60,000 bases of DNA from Polytrichum commune (Eukaryota; Streptophyta; Polytrichopsida; Polytrichales; Polytrichaceae): contig OX485806.1 in assembly GCA_950295325.1 (NCBI GenBank), positions 47,675,169-47,735,168 on the forward strand. Direction: 5' to 3'. Position 1 is the first letter of the stretch; each line of letters begins with the position of its first letter. Under the pieces are notes generated by a model. The model was given only the letters and a program-made list of their open reading frames with translations, did no database searches and was not told the DNA's origin. This document shows positions 33,845 through 47,700 of the stretch, in pieces. Made by a program: the position numbers and the translations under genes.

Positions 33845-35749
33845 AGCAAGGCTAAAAGACATAGAATTTTCTACTATTTGCCCGCTGGTTTGAGGTTGTA
33901 CATTACTTTCATCCTTTTGGCCGACAATCTTACTCCTGAGAGTGCAGTTGGTGTCTAGGATGTTAAAAATATTGGTGGTCAGCGTGGATGAAATGTGAAA
34001 GGCATTGATGCTTACTGCCACCGTTGCCCATCTGACCTTATTACGTTGCTTAAGCCCCAGCACGTAAGGTTCTGATCAGGGTTGAGCAGTGAAGAGTCAG
34101 TTTGATAACCGGAAGGCATTCAGTCTTTCTATACGATCCCACCTGCAGGACGTCGAGTTGTTAAGACACATTACCGGAGTATTAAAGGCAGCATCGAAGT
34201 TCTAACTTGCGATCTACAATTTTGAACTGGTTATCTTAGCACTTTTTAGGGGACGCAAAAATCTTTCAAAAGTGCATTTGGCCTGTCTAATTTACTTCAA
34301 GAATAGAAGTGAAGTCGGGGTACGCCAACATCTTGATTGTGTGCATTTCTCCATCCGGTATTGTGTTTTCACACGTTGAATATCCAGAATCTGAACCCTT
34401 TGCCGCCTGTTCCATATATGGGATCACTCAGTGTGCCCTTTCTTCTATGTGGCGGCCTATATGTCAATTTTCATGCATCTATTCAGGCAGACTGTTGGGT
34501 TATACTTGTTCTTGGCTTTTGTCCTCAACTTTCGAATCCTAGCGATACGATCCACTGTAAAGAAGATTCTTTTTGCTTTCTTTTTGTTCTCATTTGCTTT
34601 TGCTCTTTCTCTTCTGACCTCCATCCATACTAGCATCGAAAATTTTAGATAAGAGTAAGAATGGTTGCATTTGTCGAGTGTGTTGTCTGTCTCGGCCTTT
34701 GCATCAAGGTACCACCACCAAAATCGTTGCCTGGTGGAAGGCATATGGTGGGAGGCTTTCCAGTTCGTAATTTGGTTGGTCTTTCTGGTAGTGTTGCTCC
34801 TTAGTCGCCCTAAATAAAGGTTCAAGCTTATCTGCAAAGTTACACATTGTTTTAGTACTTATGAATTGTTCAAAAATTCTTGGACTCGAAATGACAGGAG
34901 TGGATACAACCTTGAACTGAATTGTTGTTATTTTAGGGTCCTTTCCAGCGATTTCTATTTTTTGGGAAATGGCTCCAGAGATAATCAAGCCTTTCATTTG
35001 GACCATCTTACTTTTCAAAACACAACTTGGACATTTTATGGTTAGTATCGGTTCATATGTATACTTGTAGTGGGAGATACAGCAGCGTATTTGTGACTGG
35101 ACTGCCTGTTAAGTTGAATTGATGTTCCACATTTATGCAGTGTTGTAGTTTTCAGTGTGCGTGCATTACAAATTAACGTTTGAAGCTCAATTGTCCAATC
35201 TTAAACTTTTGAGGACGAGGATGGGCAACCTACTTGCCCTTCTTGAACTAGTACGTTTACCTACAGTTTTGAGTTTCTTGTTTGGATTGAGTCCTGATCA
35301 ACACTCCAGATTGTGTACTTTTCTTGTGGAGATGGATATAATGAGTCCCCTGGCATCCTGTGCATCCTAAACAATTGAGTGTGCTTCTTTTTGTATAATT
35401 TTCATTTTCATCGAGGTCTGTTACTCCTGTTGCACTTAGCCTTGGCCCTGAGTTACTGGTGGCGTTTTTACCAGATGTTTTTGAGCATGAATGCGAATGT
35501 GGAACTTCGGTTTAAAGTTTACTGATTCTTCAAATCTGAGCAGATGGAGGCATGAAGTTATACCTGGTGGATGCAGCAGTTATAGAAGATATGCTTGTAA
35601 TCAAAGGAGAGGGAGTAATGCTACTGTTATGCCAAAATTCAGTGGACATTCAGTTGTTCAGAAACTTAGGACTTCATGTCTTGCGACTTGGTGGGTCCCA
35701 CATCGCCGTGTAGATTTGTAGAGGAGGCTGGGTGCTACGTCTTCTACAA
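33845..35749. promoter_or_regulatory. Upstream and promoter region of the BTAF1 gene (boundaries unknown)
   Basis: No convincing coding sequence lies between the NUPT cluster and the BTAF1 start codon. T-rich stretches near 35380-35420 and 34560-34620 are intron- or leader-like, so a 5' UTR intron is possible. No TATA box can be assigned with confidence. Confidence 0.35.
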
Positions 35750-38700
35750 ATGGCTCATCAAACATCCCGCCTTCATAGGCTCCTCACACTCCTGGACAGT
35801 ATCCTTGCATCAGTGCAAATTACAGAGGTTTCAGAGGAAATTATGGGAGATTTTCAGTATTAATGTAAATCCTTTGTTTTGATTTTGGTGTTAGTTTAGT
35901 TTATTGGTTTTCAATCACTTCTGTGAAGTCAAATCTTGCCATGATTTTGAGAATAATAGATGTCACAGTGGATTCTTGGCATTGAAATTTTCTTGCATAT
36001 TTGGTCATCAGTTATTACAGTTCAATGCAGTGTATGTAGGCCCGCTTCTGTGTTGTAACCATTTGGTACCTATCAGATTTTTGGAATGGGATGGTTGAGT
36101 TTGTGTGATATGACTAGCTGAACAAGGTCAAATGTAGTAAAACATCTGGATGGACCCACAAGCGGTGATATATTTCCCATTGCAGTTCTCAAGGCATGTC
36201 TTAGAATTGATGTGAGCCTGAGTGTTTAACCATGAGCACTGCTTGCAAGTTTATTTGCATACTTTTATTTCTTAGTCTGTTCAATTGTCATGTAAATCAC
36301 AATTCAAATATTTCTGCACCTTTTTCCTCTTTGACTATTATTGTTCTCAACAGGCACTGGTCTCCTTGTTTGATGGTCTGACCTTAATGAGAAAATAGCT
36401 GGATCTACAGTGATGACCAGGAAAACAGCTGCGCAACAAATTGGTGAGATAGCGAAGCAGCACCGAGGGGAGCTTCAACCACTACTAAAACGGGTACACT
36501 CCTATTTCTATCCTTAATCGATATGTATAAAAAGCACAAGGGATGAGGGTGGTATTAGCGAATGCCTTCTAATGAATATGTTTGTGTGGGAGTTGGGATC
36601 TAAGGCCTCACCAATTGGTGTGGCAGAACTTAAAACTTCATGAAAGTATTGGTGCGTATATAGAGGAGTGTTGCTTTGGACTAATGTGCAAAAAAAGATG
36701 CTTAAGTGAGGCTGTTTCAGTCGACTGTCAGGACAACCACACCTAATATTTTGTTTGTCCACAACATTCCCCTCATAAGTGGATTGTCCTCTGGACAAGA
36801 TGTGAGACTACTTTCTAGGATTGGATCAAATTCTCCCATAATTTGCAATTAAGGGTGATGAGTAGCATTTGAAGTGGCAGGAGAAACCCATATGTGGAAC
36901 ATCCTAGTAATGGACAAAACAAGCTTCTACACAACTGAGCGTAGATTTTGACCCATCAAAGTGCCTTAAAACTTGTCTTCCTACTATGGCGAAAGAGTAG
37001 CTGGATATGGGTGGGGAGTGTATATGAGCTGCTGTAGCATCTTCGTGCTGAGATCAGAAACTGTTAATGGCAGTCATCTAAACCTGCCCCTTTTGCACAA
37101 TCAGTAGTTACTACAATTTTCAGTAAGCTAATCACAGTTGTAGTTTTGAGAGCATTGGCATAGTTCATTGTTGAGGTGGTCAGCATAGCATAAATTCAAA
37201 GGCATCATGTATTAAAAAAAATAAAATGCTCCTGCATTGCTTTAGCTTATTTTTCTTGAAAAGTGGTGCTTGTTATTAAAGAATTCAGATTTGGAATAAG
37301 AAGGAAGATTAGGTAGGCTTTGCCATGAGCTCTATGGCAATTCGTAAACGAGAAATTAGCTTTGTGGTCTTGAATCTAGTTTTACAGGCACATCAAAGTT
37401 GCAACCTTCTAGGTTCAGTAAAACAAAGGTGGATTTCTTCAATGTTGGTTCTTGGGCTCTCCCTGCATGAGAAGTATGGAGAACCTATATATAATTAAAA
37501 AGTTTTGCTATTTGATTTGATTTTCTCATGTTGTAATTTGATTCATGTTTACACGCTACAGTGTCTACTCTGAAGGATAGAGCAAACAAAAGCAATGTAT
37601 GACTGTAATGTGCTGAATGGGATATGGCATACTAGTCTGTGAAGGTTGTCTTGTGTTATCTTTTTTGTTTGTTAGAGTGAGCTCGTTAGATTTCCAGAAG
37701 TAAGTGTGAGTCTCATGTTCTTGGTTCTGTGAAAGCTCTTGATGCAAGTTCTGTGATGTCTGTAGTTTTTGGATTACATAGGAGGGAAGTTAATGTTTTC
37801 AAGCACTTTTTGCCACTTTTAATCATTTATTGGTTGGTGAGGAGTTAAGTTATCTTCCATTTTGTTAGCTTCGTGATAATAAAGACATACTTCTTGGATT
37901 GACCGGGGGCTTTGAATGCCAAAAGGTAGAATCATCATCATTTTTCCTTATGAATCTTTGTTAGAGTCTCCTATGATGATGAAGCCCCGCTCTCAGTAAG
38001 GTCTTGGATTAAAATAGGTAGTCTGCATTTCCAGTGGAGGTCACATCGACCCTTGAATTGCAACGCTGTGCTCAATAGTTGTGCACAAGGCACACTAGTT
38101 CGATGAATTTCGCAGAATAGGCTGATAGAATGAATTCATGTTTTACTGGCAGGTGCGACATTTCCTCCGTAGCAGGAATTGGGATACAAGGGTGGCGGCA
38201 GCGCAGGCTACAGGAGCTATTGCTGAGAATGTGAAGCATTTGACTGTGAAGGATCTTCTTGTGTTTGCTGAAGCAGAGCTACTCGATGATGATCCCTCTT
38301 GTAATCTTTTAGAGGAGTTTGGTGATTTAGATGATGAGTCCTTTGGTGAGGCATCCCTCACCTTTAGAAGGTATATTTATATGAACCTCTTTTTGTGGGG
38401 TTTCAAATCTGGTATATGTGTACAAGGTTGTCATATGTTGTTTGCTAGCTTTTTAAAGATTACCAAGGTTAGGGGCAGACACCATTTTAGTTGAAAACTC
38501 TCTAGAATATTTTGACTTGTAAGTACAGCCCAATTTTTATGGATGTTCTAATAATTATTTTCTGACTATTCTGTATGCCTGTGCTTATGCAATTTTTTTG
38601 TGAGTCAAAACAAATTTGTTTGTGATGAGAGCAGTTTTGACCTTCAAGGAGTGCTGGAATATGGAGGGCAGTTGTTGTCATCTGGAGGTCAAGAGTATGA

Positions 38701-41700
38701 TGTGGGAGTTGACAAGTTGAAAAGCCCTTCTGAACGACTTGCCCATCAGAAGCAAAATTTACGTCGTCGCTTAGGTGAGCTCTTTGTATTCTTTGCTTGT
38801 TTCCATCCTCAATAGGTATTGCTACTCAATTATACTCAAAACGTCCAAGAGCTCAATATGGGATTGTTGTTTACAGGAATATTGTTTCCTAATTAAACTG
38901 GAGAATATATTTAAATCAATTAAAGTACACTCACTAGAGAATAGAGAGTTCACATAGATTACAAAGATAATAGTATTGAGTTCTTCAATTTGTGCCATCT
39001 TACTGGGTATGTGATCAAGGAATGCTTCTCACATATTAATTTTGTTCAATGAGCACCAAAGTACAAACTGGGAACATTATTGGCTTTGCTGGAGTGTTGT
39101 AAATGCTGTGTCTAGAGGAATTATTGGTAAACATAGTGTTCTTTGATTGATTGATGTTTTTTGCTGAAGTCAAATCAGAAGTTTTAATGAGAGTTATTTC
39201 AAGCTTTATGTTGGTAGTTGTTGTCTATCACAATATTTGCAAGAATATGTACATCAATGGCATTGTCGTATTGTTATGTTGACATTTGCACTCTCTCAGA
39301 CCACAGACCCTGTCCATGTCCTCGGCATCCTGTCAGAAAGCTCCCATTGCAGAGGGGTGCAAAGTAAATTTCCATGACTTCAGGTGCTGTGGGCAAAAGA
39401 TAACATATTTCATGTGAATATCATTGCCACTAGCGTGTAGGGGATAGCACAGAGAATCTTTTTTGGATGTAAGTTTCATCCATACAAGGCTGAGCTTGGA
39501 GTTGGCATGGGGAATGTAACTGACAGCTGTTCTTCAAGTTTGAAGCTTAGGTCTGTTGGGGTGTGAATGTCATCACATGTGCTTCAGGGTGAAGTCCTTC
39601 GTTTTTTAAGTACATAACCGCGAGTAATTTTGTACCTTTTAGTGTTTTGCTGAAGGAATGTCCTGATAGGCCAATTGGGGCATTTTGAGTTTGAATCCAA
39701 CTTCTCTGGTCAATGTGTTGCTGGGAGTTTTCTTCATGTAATTGGGCACTCTAATCATTCATGTTTAGAAATGATGAAATTGTTGGGGAAGCAATTAAGG
39801 AAATTAATGGAGGACTGTAAGAATGAACAGTGGCAATTGTCTTGTTATAATATCCTATAGTTTGGATCTAGTAATGCATCCTTGTAAGCTAAACTGTAAA
39901 GTGATTTTAAAGTCCTTTGATGCTCCACCACACCACAATGGATCTGGAAGATATCTAGATATTTAGATATCCTTTTGCCATGGCCCACTAGAGAGGCATG
40001 GCTTGACTTCACAAAGTGGGATTTTCTTCAGGTTTGGACGGATGTGAGCAGTTTGTGGATGTGAATGATATGATCCAGGATGAGGACCTCCTAGGCCATT
40101 CAACATCTGTTGGTAATGGGCAGGCATCATCTGGAGACTTTCTCCAGTCTAAGGTGAATAAACAGGAGGTCCATGAACTTGTGGCAAATATGGGACCAGG
40201 AGGTCTCTCTAGAACTTTAAGTGCTAGAGAACGGAATATGTTGAAGCGCAAGGCTAAGGTCTTACCAAAAGATGGCTTGAAAGAATGGGGAGAGGATGAG
40301 GAAGCTGAGGAGCCCTTCTCTAAGCGTACTAGACAGGCAAAATCTGCGACAACTGAGCAGTTGTCAGGTCAAGCTGAGAAGGTTTGTTGATATAGTAAAC
40401 ATATTCCTAGATTTATGGATGTAATGGGTTTTTTCTTCTATGGCTTACTTAGTAATCTGCCTGGACCTCATTTGGAACCTTGTCCAATCAGACACATGCA
40501 ACTTCATGGATGGCTTATCTATTAGTACTCATGGGTATTTGATGCTTAGCGATGTTTGGTAGTCAACATATGAGTGTTTAGACTTGCTTAGTAGCGATTA
40601 GATGGACATTTACAGTCACATGATTGGATTGATGTGGTATGATGCAGTTTGTTGTGGATGTTACATTAGATGATGATCACCAAGAGGGCGAGGTTGATGG
40701 AGGATGGCCATTTGGCCAGTTTGTTGATCTTCTCATTAATGACATGCTTGATCCAGGTTTTGTTATTTTCCTTATCTCGTACTCCTTTTTCCCCCTATTT
40801 CCAGAAAATGTCAAGTGTTGTTGATGGACTACATCTGCAGGCTGTTTTGAGGTTCTTTTTGTCCCAATCCTTCACCTCAAATGAAATACAATAGATATAA
40901 TTTGTCCGATTCTCAGGTACTTCTAATTTTTCTTTTATTTATGCACTGATGCATTATCACTATCATGTTTGTTGAATACTTACAGGTTAAACTTATCACT
41001 TATGTAGTTCTTCTCTTTTCTCCATGGCTTTTTTCAAGCCCACTCCCATCCTGCTCATTTGGCCTCTGTGGAAAAAACATGAGAGCCGTCATTCAGTAGC
41101 TCTTAGAAGAACCAAATTACCAAGGGCTTAAAGCTTAGGAAAGCATCACCATTTGCACAAGACATTTTCTGGACGACCAATATGATTCATGTACTATTAA
41201 TCAGGGCAGGATGTCTGTTGAAGTTGTGTTGATGGCAAAGGACACTTTGGCTTGGCACAATGCCACATTATGCTGGGTCTAAAAGAGGGCGTCTGTATCT
41301 TTATATGTTGTAAATGTTGTGAAATTCTCTCTCTCTATATTGCCTTTCTCATTATTGTTCGGTAACCAGCACTAATACTTTTGTGATTATATATTCATTT
41401 ACAGTGAGTATTTGAGGGTAAGTGGGGCTTAAGCAAACCAAAATTGTTTTTTTACATTCCACTGTACTTTCAAGCGGATGATGTTTGTGACAGTTTGGGA
41501 GGTTCGACATGGAAGCTTGATGGCATTGAGAGAGATTTTAAGTGTTCAAGCAGCATCTGCAGGTGTCATAGCCCCCATCCCAGACTCAAAATCAGAACTC
41601 GCCAACCTCCCTCTGCATGTAAGTGAGGAACCTAAATTTGATGGTCTCTCTTTAATGCTTTGAAACTTGCATGATAGATCTGAATTTAGACATATTGCCA

Positions 41701-44700
41701 GCAGAAGGAGGTGGCTTTTGCAAGGAGGATAATTTCCAGTTTGTCAATATCATAGTGGACTTGCCTCTAAGAATGAAATAAAATTAAGAAATTTGAGCAT
41801 GTCTGGACATCCTTACATTCAATACCTGAATCATCTTAGGTCTTGTGAAGGTTTAGTTGATTTCAGATGCATTGAACCCAAGCTTAATTTGGGCTAGGCT
41901 AACTGTGAGTTGTTCCTGTATGTCCTGAAGCCGGAGGTGGAGCTAGATCTTAATAGGGAAGCAGAAGGAGAGCTCTTAATAGTGAAGGTGGAGAGGGAGT
42001 TGGGTAGTGACTCCCTGTCCAATGAGCTCTGGCAGCAATCTGGTTCAACTGTTTGTGGAAAAAGGAGTAACTCTAAAGCTTTAAGAGCTGCAAAACAAGC
42101 CTGGGCTTCCAATGTTGGCTTTCTGCAAGATTGCACTATTCGCCTCCTTTGTATCTTTGCTCTAGATCGGTGAGTATCCAAATGTTAAGGTTCACTTTTT
42201 AGTATTTTCTCTTTCTCTGTTGCTTCAGATGTGCCATATCTATTTAAATGAAATGTGTTGTTTGAGATGATTGCCATTAAATACTCTTTCTTTGCAATGA
42301 TTGGGCATCTATATTGCTGATGTGGAAATTGACCTAGAGAACCTTGCAAATGTTGCAGTTTTGGAGATTATGTCTCTGATCAAGTAGTTGCTCCTGTGCG
42401 TGAAACATGTGCCCAAGTGATGGGGGCAATGATGAAACAGATGCCACGACCCTTGGTCATTGAGACACTTAATATTTTGCTTCAAATGCAGGTTTGTTGC
42501 AACTTTGATGATAAAAATTACTACAGTCTGCAGATTTGCACTTACAGACTGCATTGCAACTTCAAGTTGAACAAGCAAGTCTAAAGATCTAAGCCAGGGA
42601 ATAGTTCATTTTGTATTGGACCACATATTTATTCACTGACTTGCTTAGTTACTGTCTGCTTGTTTTATCATACTGTTGGTTTTAGTATAGTGCAAATGCA
42701 TTGATACTTTGAAATGAATTGGGATGAGTCTGATGGGTGGTGCAAGTTGGGCAACAGAAAAGACCAGAGTGGGAGGTGCGACATGGAAGCCTGTTGGGTC
42801 TTAAGTACCTTGTAGCTGTTCGACAGGTGCCTTTATTTTTGCATGCTTTTCCTGGCGTGGTCTTTTAGGGGTCCTCCTGTGCACTCTGTTTGCTGATTTA
42901 CAGTGCTTCTCCAAGATCTGGGGTTTACAGGTTTATGGTAGCATTGGTTTACAGATAGGAGAAATATGATGCACCTGATGCTTTTGCACTCTCTTTTAGC
43001 ATAAAACCAGAGGATGACTTTCTCAACCATCAGCTTCAATCAAGAGTTCCTTGTGGATCCATGATGTGCTCAAAGTAGTGTGTTAACTTCATCAAGAATT
43101 GACACACACTGATTAGTATACACATGTAAGAGGTTGTAAGCAGAACATGAAATACGAGAACAATTTTCCGTAGTTGTTGAAAGTATGTGTATAACAATGG
43201 ATACTACTGTCGACTTCACAGGAGATGTTGCAGGACCTGCTTCCACAAGTGCTTCCAGCATGCATGGCAGGTTTGGAGGATGCAGATGATGATGTTCGTG
43301 CAGTTGCTGCAGAAGCTTTAACTCCTGCTGCAGCTGCCATTGTTGCAACAGCTGGTGGCAAAAACATTACTGCCATCTTGTTGTCACTTTGGGACATTTT
43401 ACTTGATCTTGATGACCTGAGTCCTTCCACTAGCAGGTATGCATTAGTGCAAGTGAAGTTGTGTTTCATCATTGTGCAGTCTGTTTCGAAGTTCTATTGC
43501 TTGCCATGATAGTGCAGTCTTTGTGTGCTCACAAATTATATGTGTTTGTCGCAGCGTCATGCACTTGTTAGCTGAGCTGTATGCCCAACCGGAAGTGGAC
43601 AAGAGAATGATAGTTGTTAAGCCAACGATGCTTGACCTAAACAAGACAATGGTGGATGAGCTGACAGGAGGCAACAGTCAAGCCAGTGGTGCTGAAGAAG
43701 ACCCCTTTCAACTCTCCACTTTAGCCCCACGCTTGTGGCCTTTTATGCGTCACAACATCTCATCTGTTCGTCTTGCAGCTATTCGGACCCTAGTATGAGA
43801 CTGTTACCAGCTTGTCTCTTGGCTCTTGGCTCCTGAAAGCACACTTACTATAAATGAAGTACTGGAATGAAGTATGCCCCTGGAATGCAATTTGAACTTC
43901 CAGCTTTGATATTAACACAGCAGACTCAACTTTGTAAGGTGGCAAGCAGGTCTATGTGGAATAAGTCTGACTGAAAGCAATTCAGACTGTTTCTCCATGT
44001 TTTGTTGTCCCAAGCTTGCAAGTTTCTTGTTGTTATGCACTTATATGCAAATACTCAATACAAGGCTTGGTTATTCAGGAACGACTCCTCAAATCAGGGG
44101 ACCAAAGAGCGAAGGAGAAAGCTCAAAGTTCTTGGGCTGTTCCTATTTTAGGGGATGCCTTGCGAATGGTGTTTCAGAATCTGCTTCTTGAATCTGATGA
44201 GAATGTTATCCAATGTTCTGAGAGTGTTTGGCGACTCCTCCTACTGGTTTGTATCCTGTCTTATCAGCATGCTTTCCTTGTATTGACAGCTCTTCACTGA
44301 AACTATTTATTGAAGGGTCATTCTACACCTTTTTGAGGGCTCAGCTTTTCTTTTGGTTTTAACCTTTTTGTGCTTTGAGGGCGATCAACCTTTTCAGTCT
44401 ACCAAGTCTGTAGCTGGTGATATGAAGTTTCAGGACAAAAAATGTTGGTCTGGTTTATGGTGCTCATTTGGCATTAAATAACATCCTACAGTATAATCAG
44501 CATATTTCGAAAACCATTGATCCTGATCACTTTCTTGTAATCTATGATGCAGTGTCCTGAAGCAAATCTTGCAGAAGAAGCAACCACATACCTCTCCTCT
44601 TGGCTGAAATTAGCAAGCACAGCCACAGGATCCCCCTTAGAGACCTCCAAGATGTATTCACCGAATTCATTGCCCAGAAAAAGCCGTGGCAAAGCAGTTG

Positions 44701-47700
44701 CCAAACTAAAGGCAGGCCATGGTGTGGTATCTGGAAATCTAGAATCCACCTTGCCACTTCCTCCAAGATCTTGCAAAAGTCGGGAACATCCCTCTGTAAT
44801 TGTTGGAGCAGATGGGGAAAAGTCAGTGGTGATCATGCGTGTTACCGCCTCTAGGGCCCTTGGCGTACTAGCAGCCTCTTTACCTTCGACTATGTCTCCA
44901 ACCATTGTCAATTTGCTTTCAGAACTCTTTTCCACTCCTTATGGAACTCAGCGGCAGGTACTACACACATTTTCTATGTTTGTCTTGTCTCCAGCCTTCA
45001 GGTGGACTTCAGGAGAATCCTCAGAGACGTAATGTATGCCTTTTCTGATGTTCAGGTTGCATCAATGGTGATCATGTCATGGTTCAAGGAAGTCAGAGGG
45101 AGACTTGACATTGAGAGGATTGCAGATGCAGCAAAAGCTGTGCAACCTATACTGCATGATATACTTGAGCTTCTTGCTTGTGGAGATCCAGCAGTTCCAA
45201 CACCTGGGTCCAACTTACCGTATGGTGAGCTGTCTCGAATGTTTGCAAAAATGCGCACAGAGGCCAGTGCTTTTATCAAGCACACGGAAACTTTAGGGAC
45301 ATTGGGGCATACAAGCATCCCAGCAATTGACACTATTAGTGCAGAAGCAGCAGTGGACGTGGCTACAAAATTGTTCTCTCCAGTTCATGGATATGGCAGT
45401 GATGCAGATGATAAATTGAATGCTAGTTCTGATGCAATGGAGTCAGCACGGCAAAGACTTCTTGCTACTGCTGGATACCTTCAAGCTGTGCAGGTTTGTT
45501 GCACCCTCATGTCACCTCGTGCATCCTTTGTGTGCTGTAACATTCTGAAAACTTCAAATTTGTTGAGAAATAGAAGACAACACTGTAGATGCTGTTACCT
45601 ACTAAATTAGCTACTGCTAAGTGATCTCCAGGTAATGCACAGCAAAATTGTTAGGTGCTGCTGAGTTGATTTCACAACATTTGGATAACATTTGAAGAAG
45701 GTATTGAATAATAATTTTTTTTACTTTCAATAAAACTCTAAAAGTAAGGATAATTGGTCTTTAAGGATTTCAATAGTACTTCGCTTACCAGGAAGCTTCC
45801 ACAACAATGAAGACATTCTGTGATGGTAATTGTGGGCCTATGGGTTTAATCCGTGAGGTGGCCGTTGTAAAAACATCAAGAAGTAGAATGGGGTTGGGGA
45901 ATGGCACAATATGCTAAATGGCACAGGGTATGCCAGTATACTCTCAACCATTGTCTAGACCAGATGTTCTGAAGGCCTGATGACTTCTGACTACTGAAAG
46001 ATTTGAATGGTCCATTTTGTGACTTTCAAACATGACTGCTTCATTTTACTTGGTTTGACTATGACTGGTCTGCCTATGCCTTGAAAGGAAGTTTCAATGC
46101 AACCAAGTGACTTCAGGTGTTCCTGTTTAGTTCAAGCTTGTCTTTTGCTGAATATATGAGACTTTGCCATTTCTTTCGTTTTTCTGAGAATTGCAGGGAA
46201 ATCTACACATGAGTGTGTTGGCATCACTTGCGGGTGCTGTTGTTTGGATTGGGGAGCTTCCAGTTAAATTGAATCCCATTATTCAGCCTCTGATGACTGC
46301 AATTAAACGTGAACAGGTATTAATTCTGTCTACGTTATTTTGTACTTCAGTTTGCAGTTACAGGTGTTTGAAATTAAAAAGACGTTTGTAATGCGAAAGG
46401 ACCATGCAACTTTCTGGAACTCTGACTGGAACATTATTATGTGACATTTATGTTCCATGTCTTCACTTTTTTTATGTGAGTGCAGGAAGAGTTGCTACAA
46501 TTGCTTGCAGCCGAGGCATTAGCTGAGGTTCTCGTTCAATGTGTCAAACGCAAACCAAGTCCAAATGAGAAGCTCATCAAAAATTTGTGTGCTTTGACTT
46601 GTGCTGATGTTGTTGAGACTCCAAAAGCTACTCCTGCAAATGCAGTTTCAGTGATAATAGATGATGTGGAAACAGCTGCTTCTGGAAAAAGTATCAAGCA
46701 TATCAGACTGCCACCTATGTCTCCCAGTGAGGAAAGAGCAAGGCTTGAGGGTGCTATTACTAAACGTGGAGCAGAGCTAGTTTTGAGGTCACTAAGTGAG
46801 AAATTGGGTGATTTGCTACTGGATCGGCTTCCAAAACTGTGGGACTGCTTGACTGAAGCCCTAGGGCATTCATCTGCCATCATTGCTGAGGTCTCACAAC
46901 CAAATGGTCCTCTTCCTGTTTTGACTGCAGACTCCCAAGCTCTCGTCACAAATCTTCAGGTAGATCCATACGCTGATGCATTTCAGTGGTGTGGCTAGAA
47001 TATATAGGTGTGTCAAAGTGCTTAAATGTCTGATGGAAGGGCTTTCTTTTTCTTATTGGTCTGCAAATTGAACTACTATGCATTTATATACAAACAAATT
47101 CTGAAATTGGTATGTGTAGGTTGTGAGGTCTTTGGTTGCAGTGGTGGACAGTAAATTATATCCCAGAATGATGACATTGTTACCAGCAATAATTACCTGT
47201 GTCCGACATGATCATGCAGCAGTTCGATTAGTTGCTTCCAGATGCATTACAGCCATGGCTCAAATGATGACTGGGCCTGTTATGGCAGTGGTCTTAACAA
47301 CTGCAGTGCCCATGTTAGGTGATGTGATGTCATTAGAGGCAAGGCAAGGTGCAGGAATGCTTATTACAGCTTTAGTGGAGGGTCTGGGCACAGAGCTTGT
47401 GGCATATGCTCCTTTTCTTATAGTTCCCTTATTGAGATGTATGAGTGATCCCAATCACCTTGTGCGTCGAAGTGTCACAAAGAGTTTTGCAGCCCTAGTT
47501 CCTCTTCTTCCACTAGCACGTGGAGTACCCCCTCCTCAAGGACTAGATGAGTGTCAGGCATCAAGAAGTGCAGATGATACGAGGTTTCTGGAGCAGCTCT
47601 TGGACAACAGCCAAATTGATGACTACAAGTTACTTGTGCCAATCAATGTTTCTCTTCGCAGGTGAGTCATGACCTTGCCCTTTGGACTTCCTCATCAAGA

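Noticed and set aside
34309-35018. Open frames upstream of BTAF1 on both strands
   Set aside because: They overlap each other, lack any family match, and sit in probable promoter or leader sequence.
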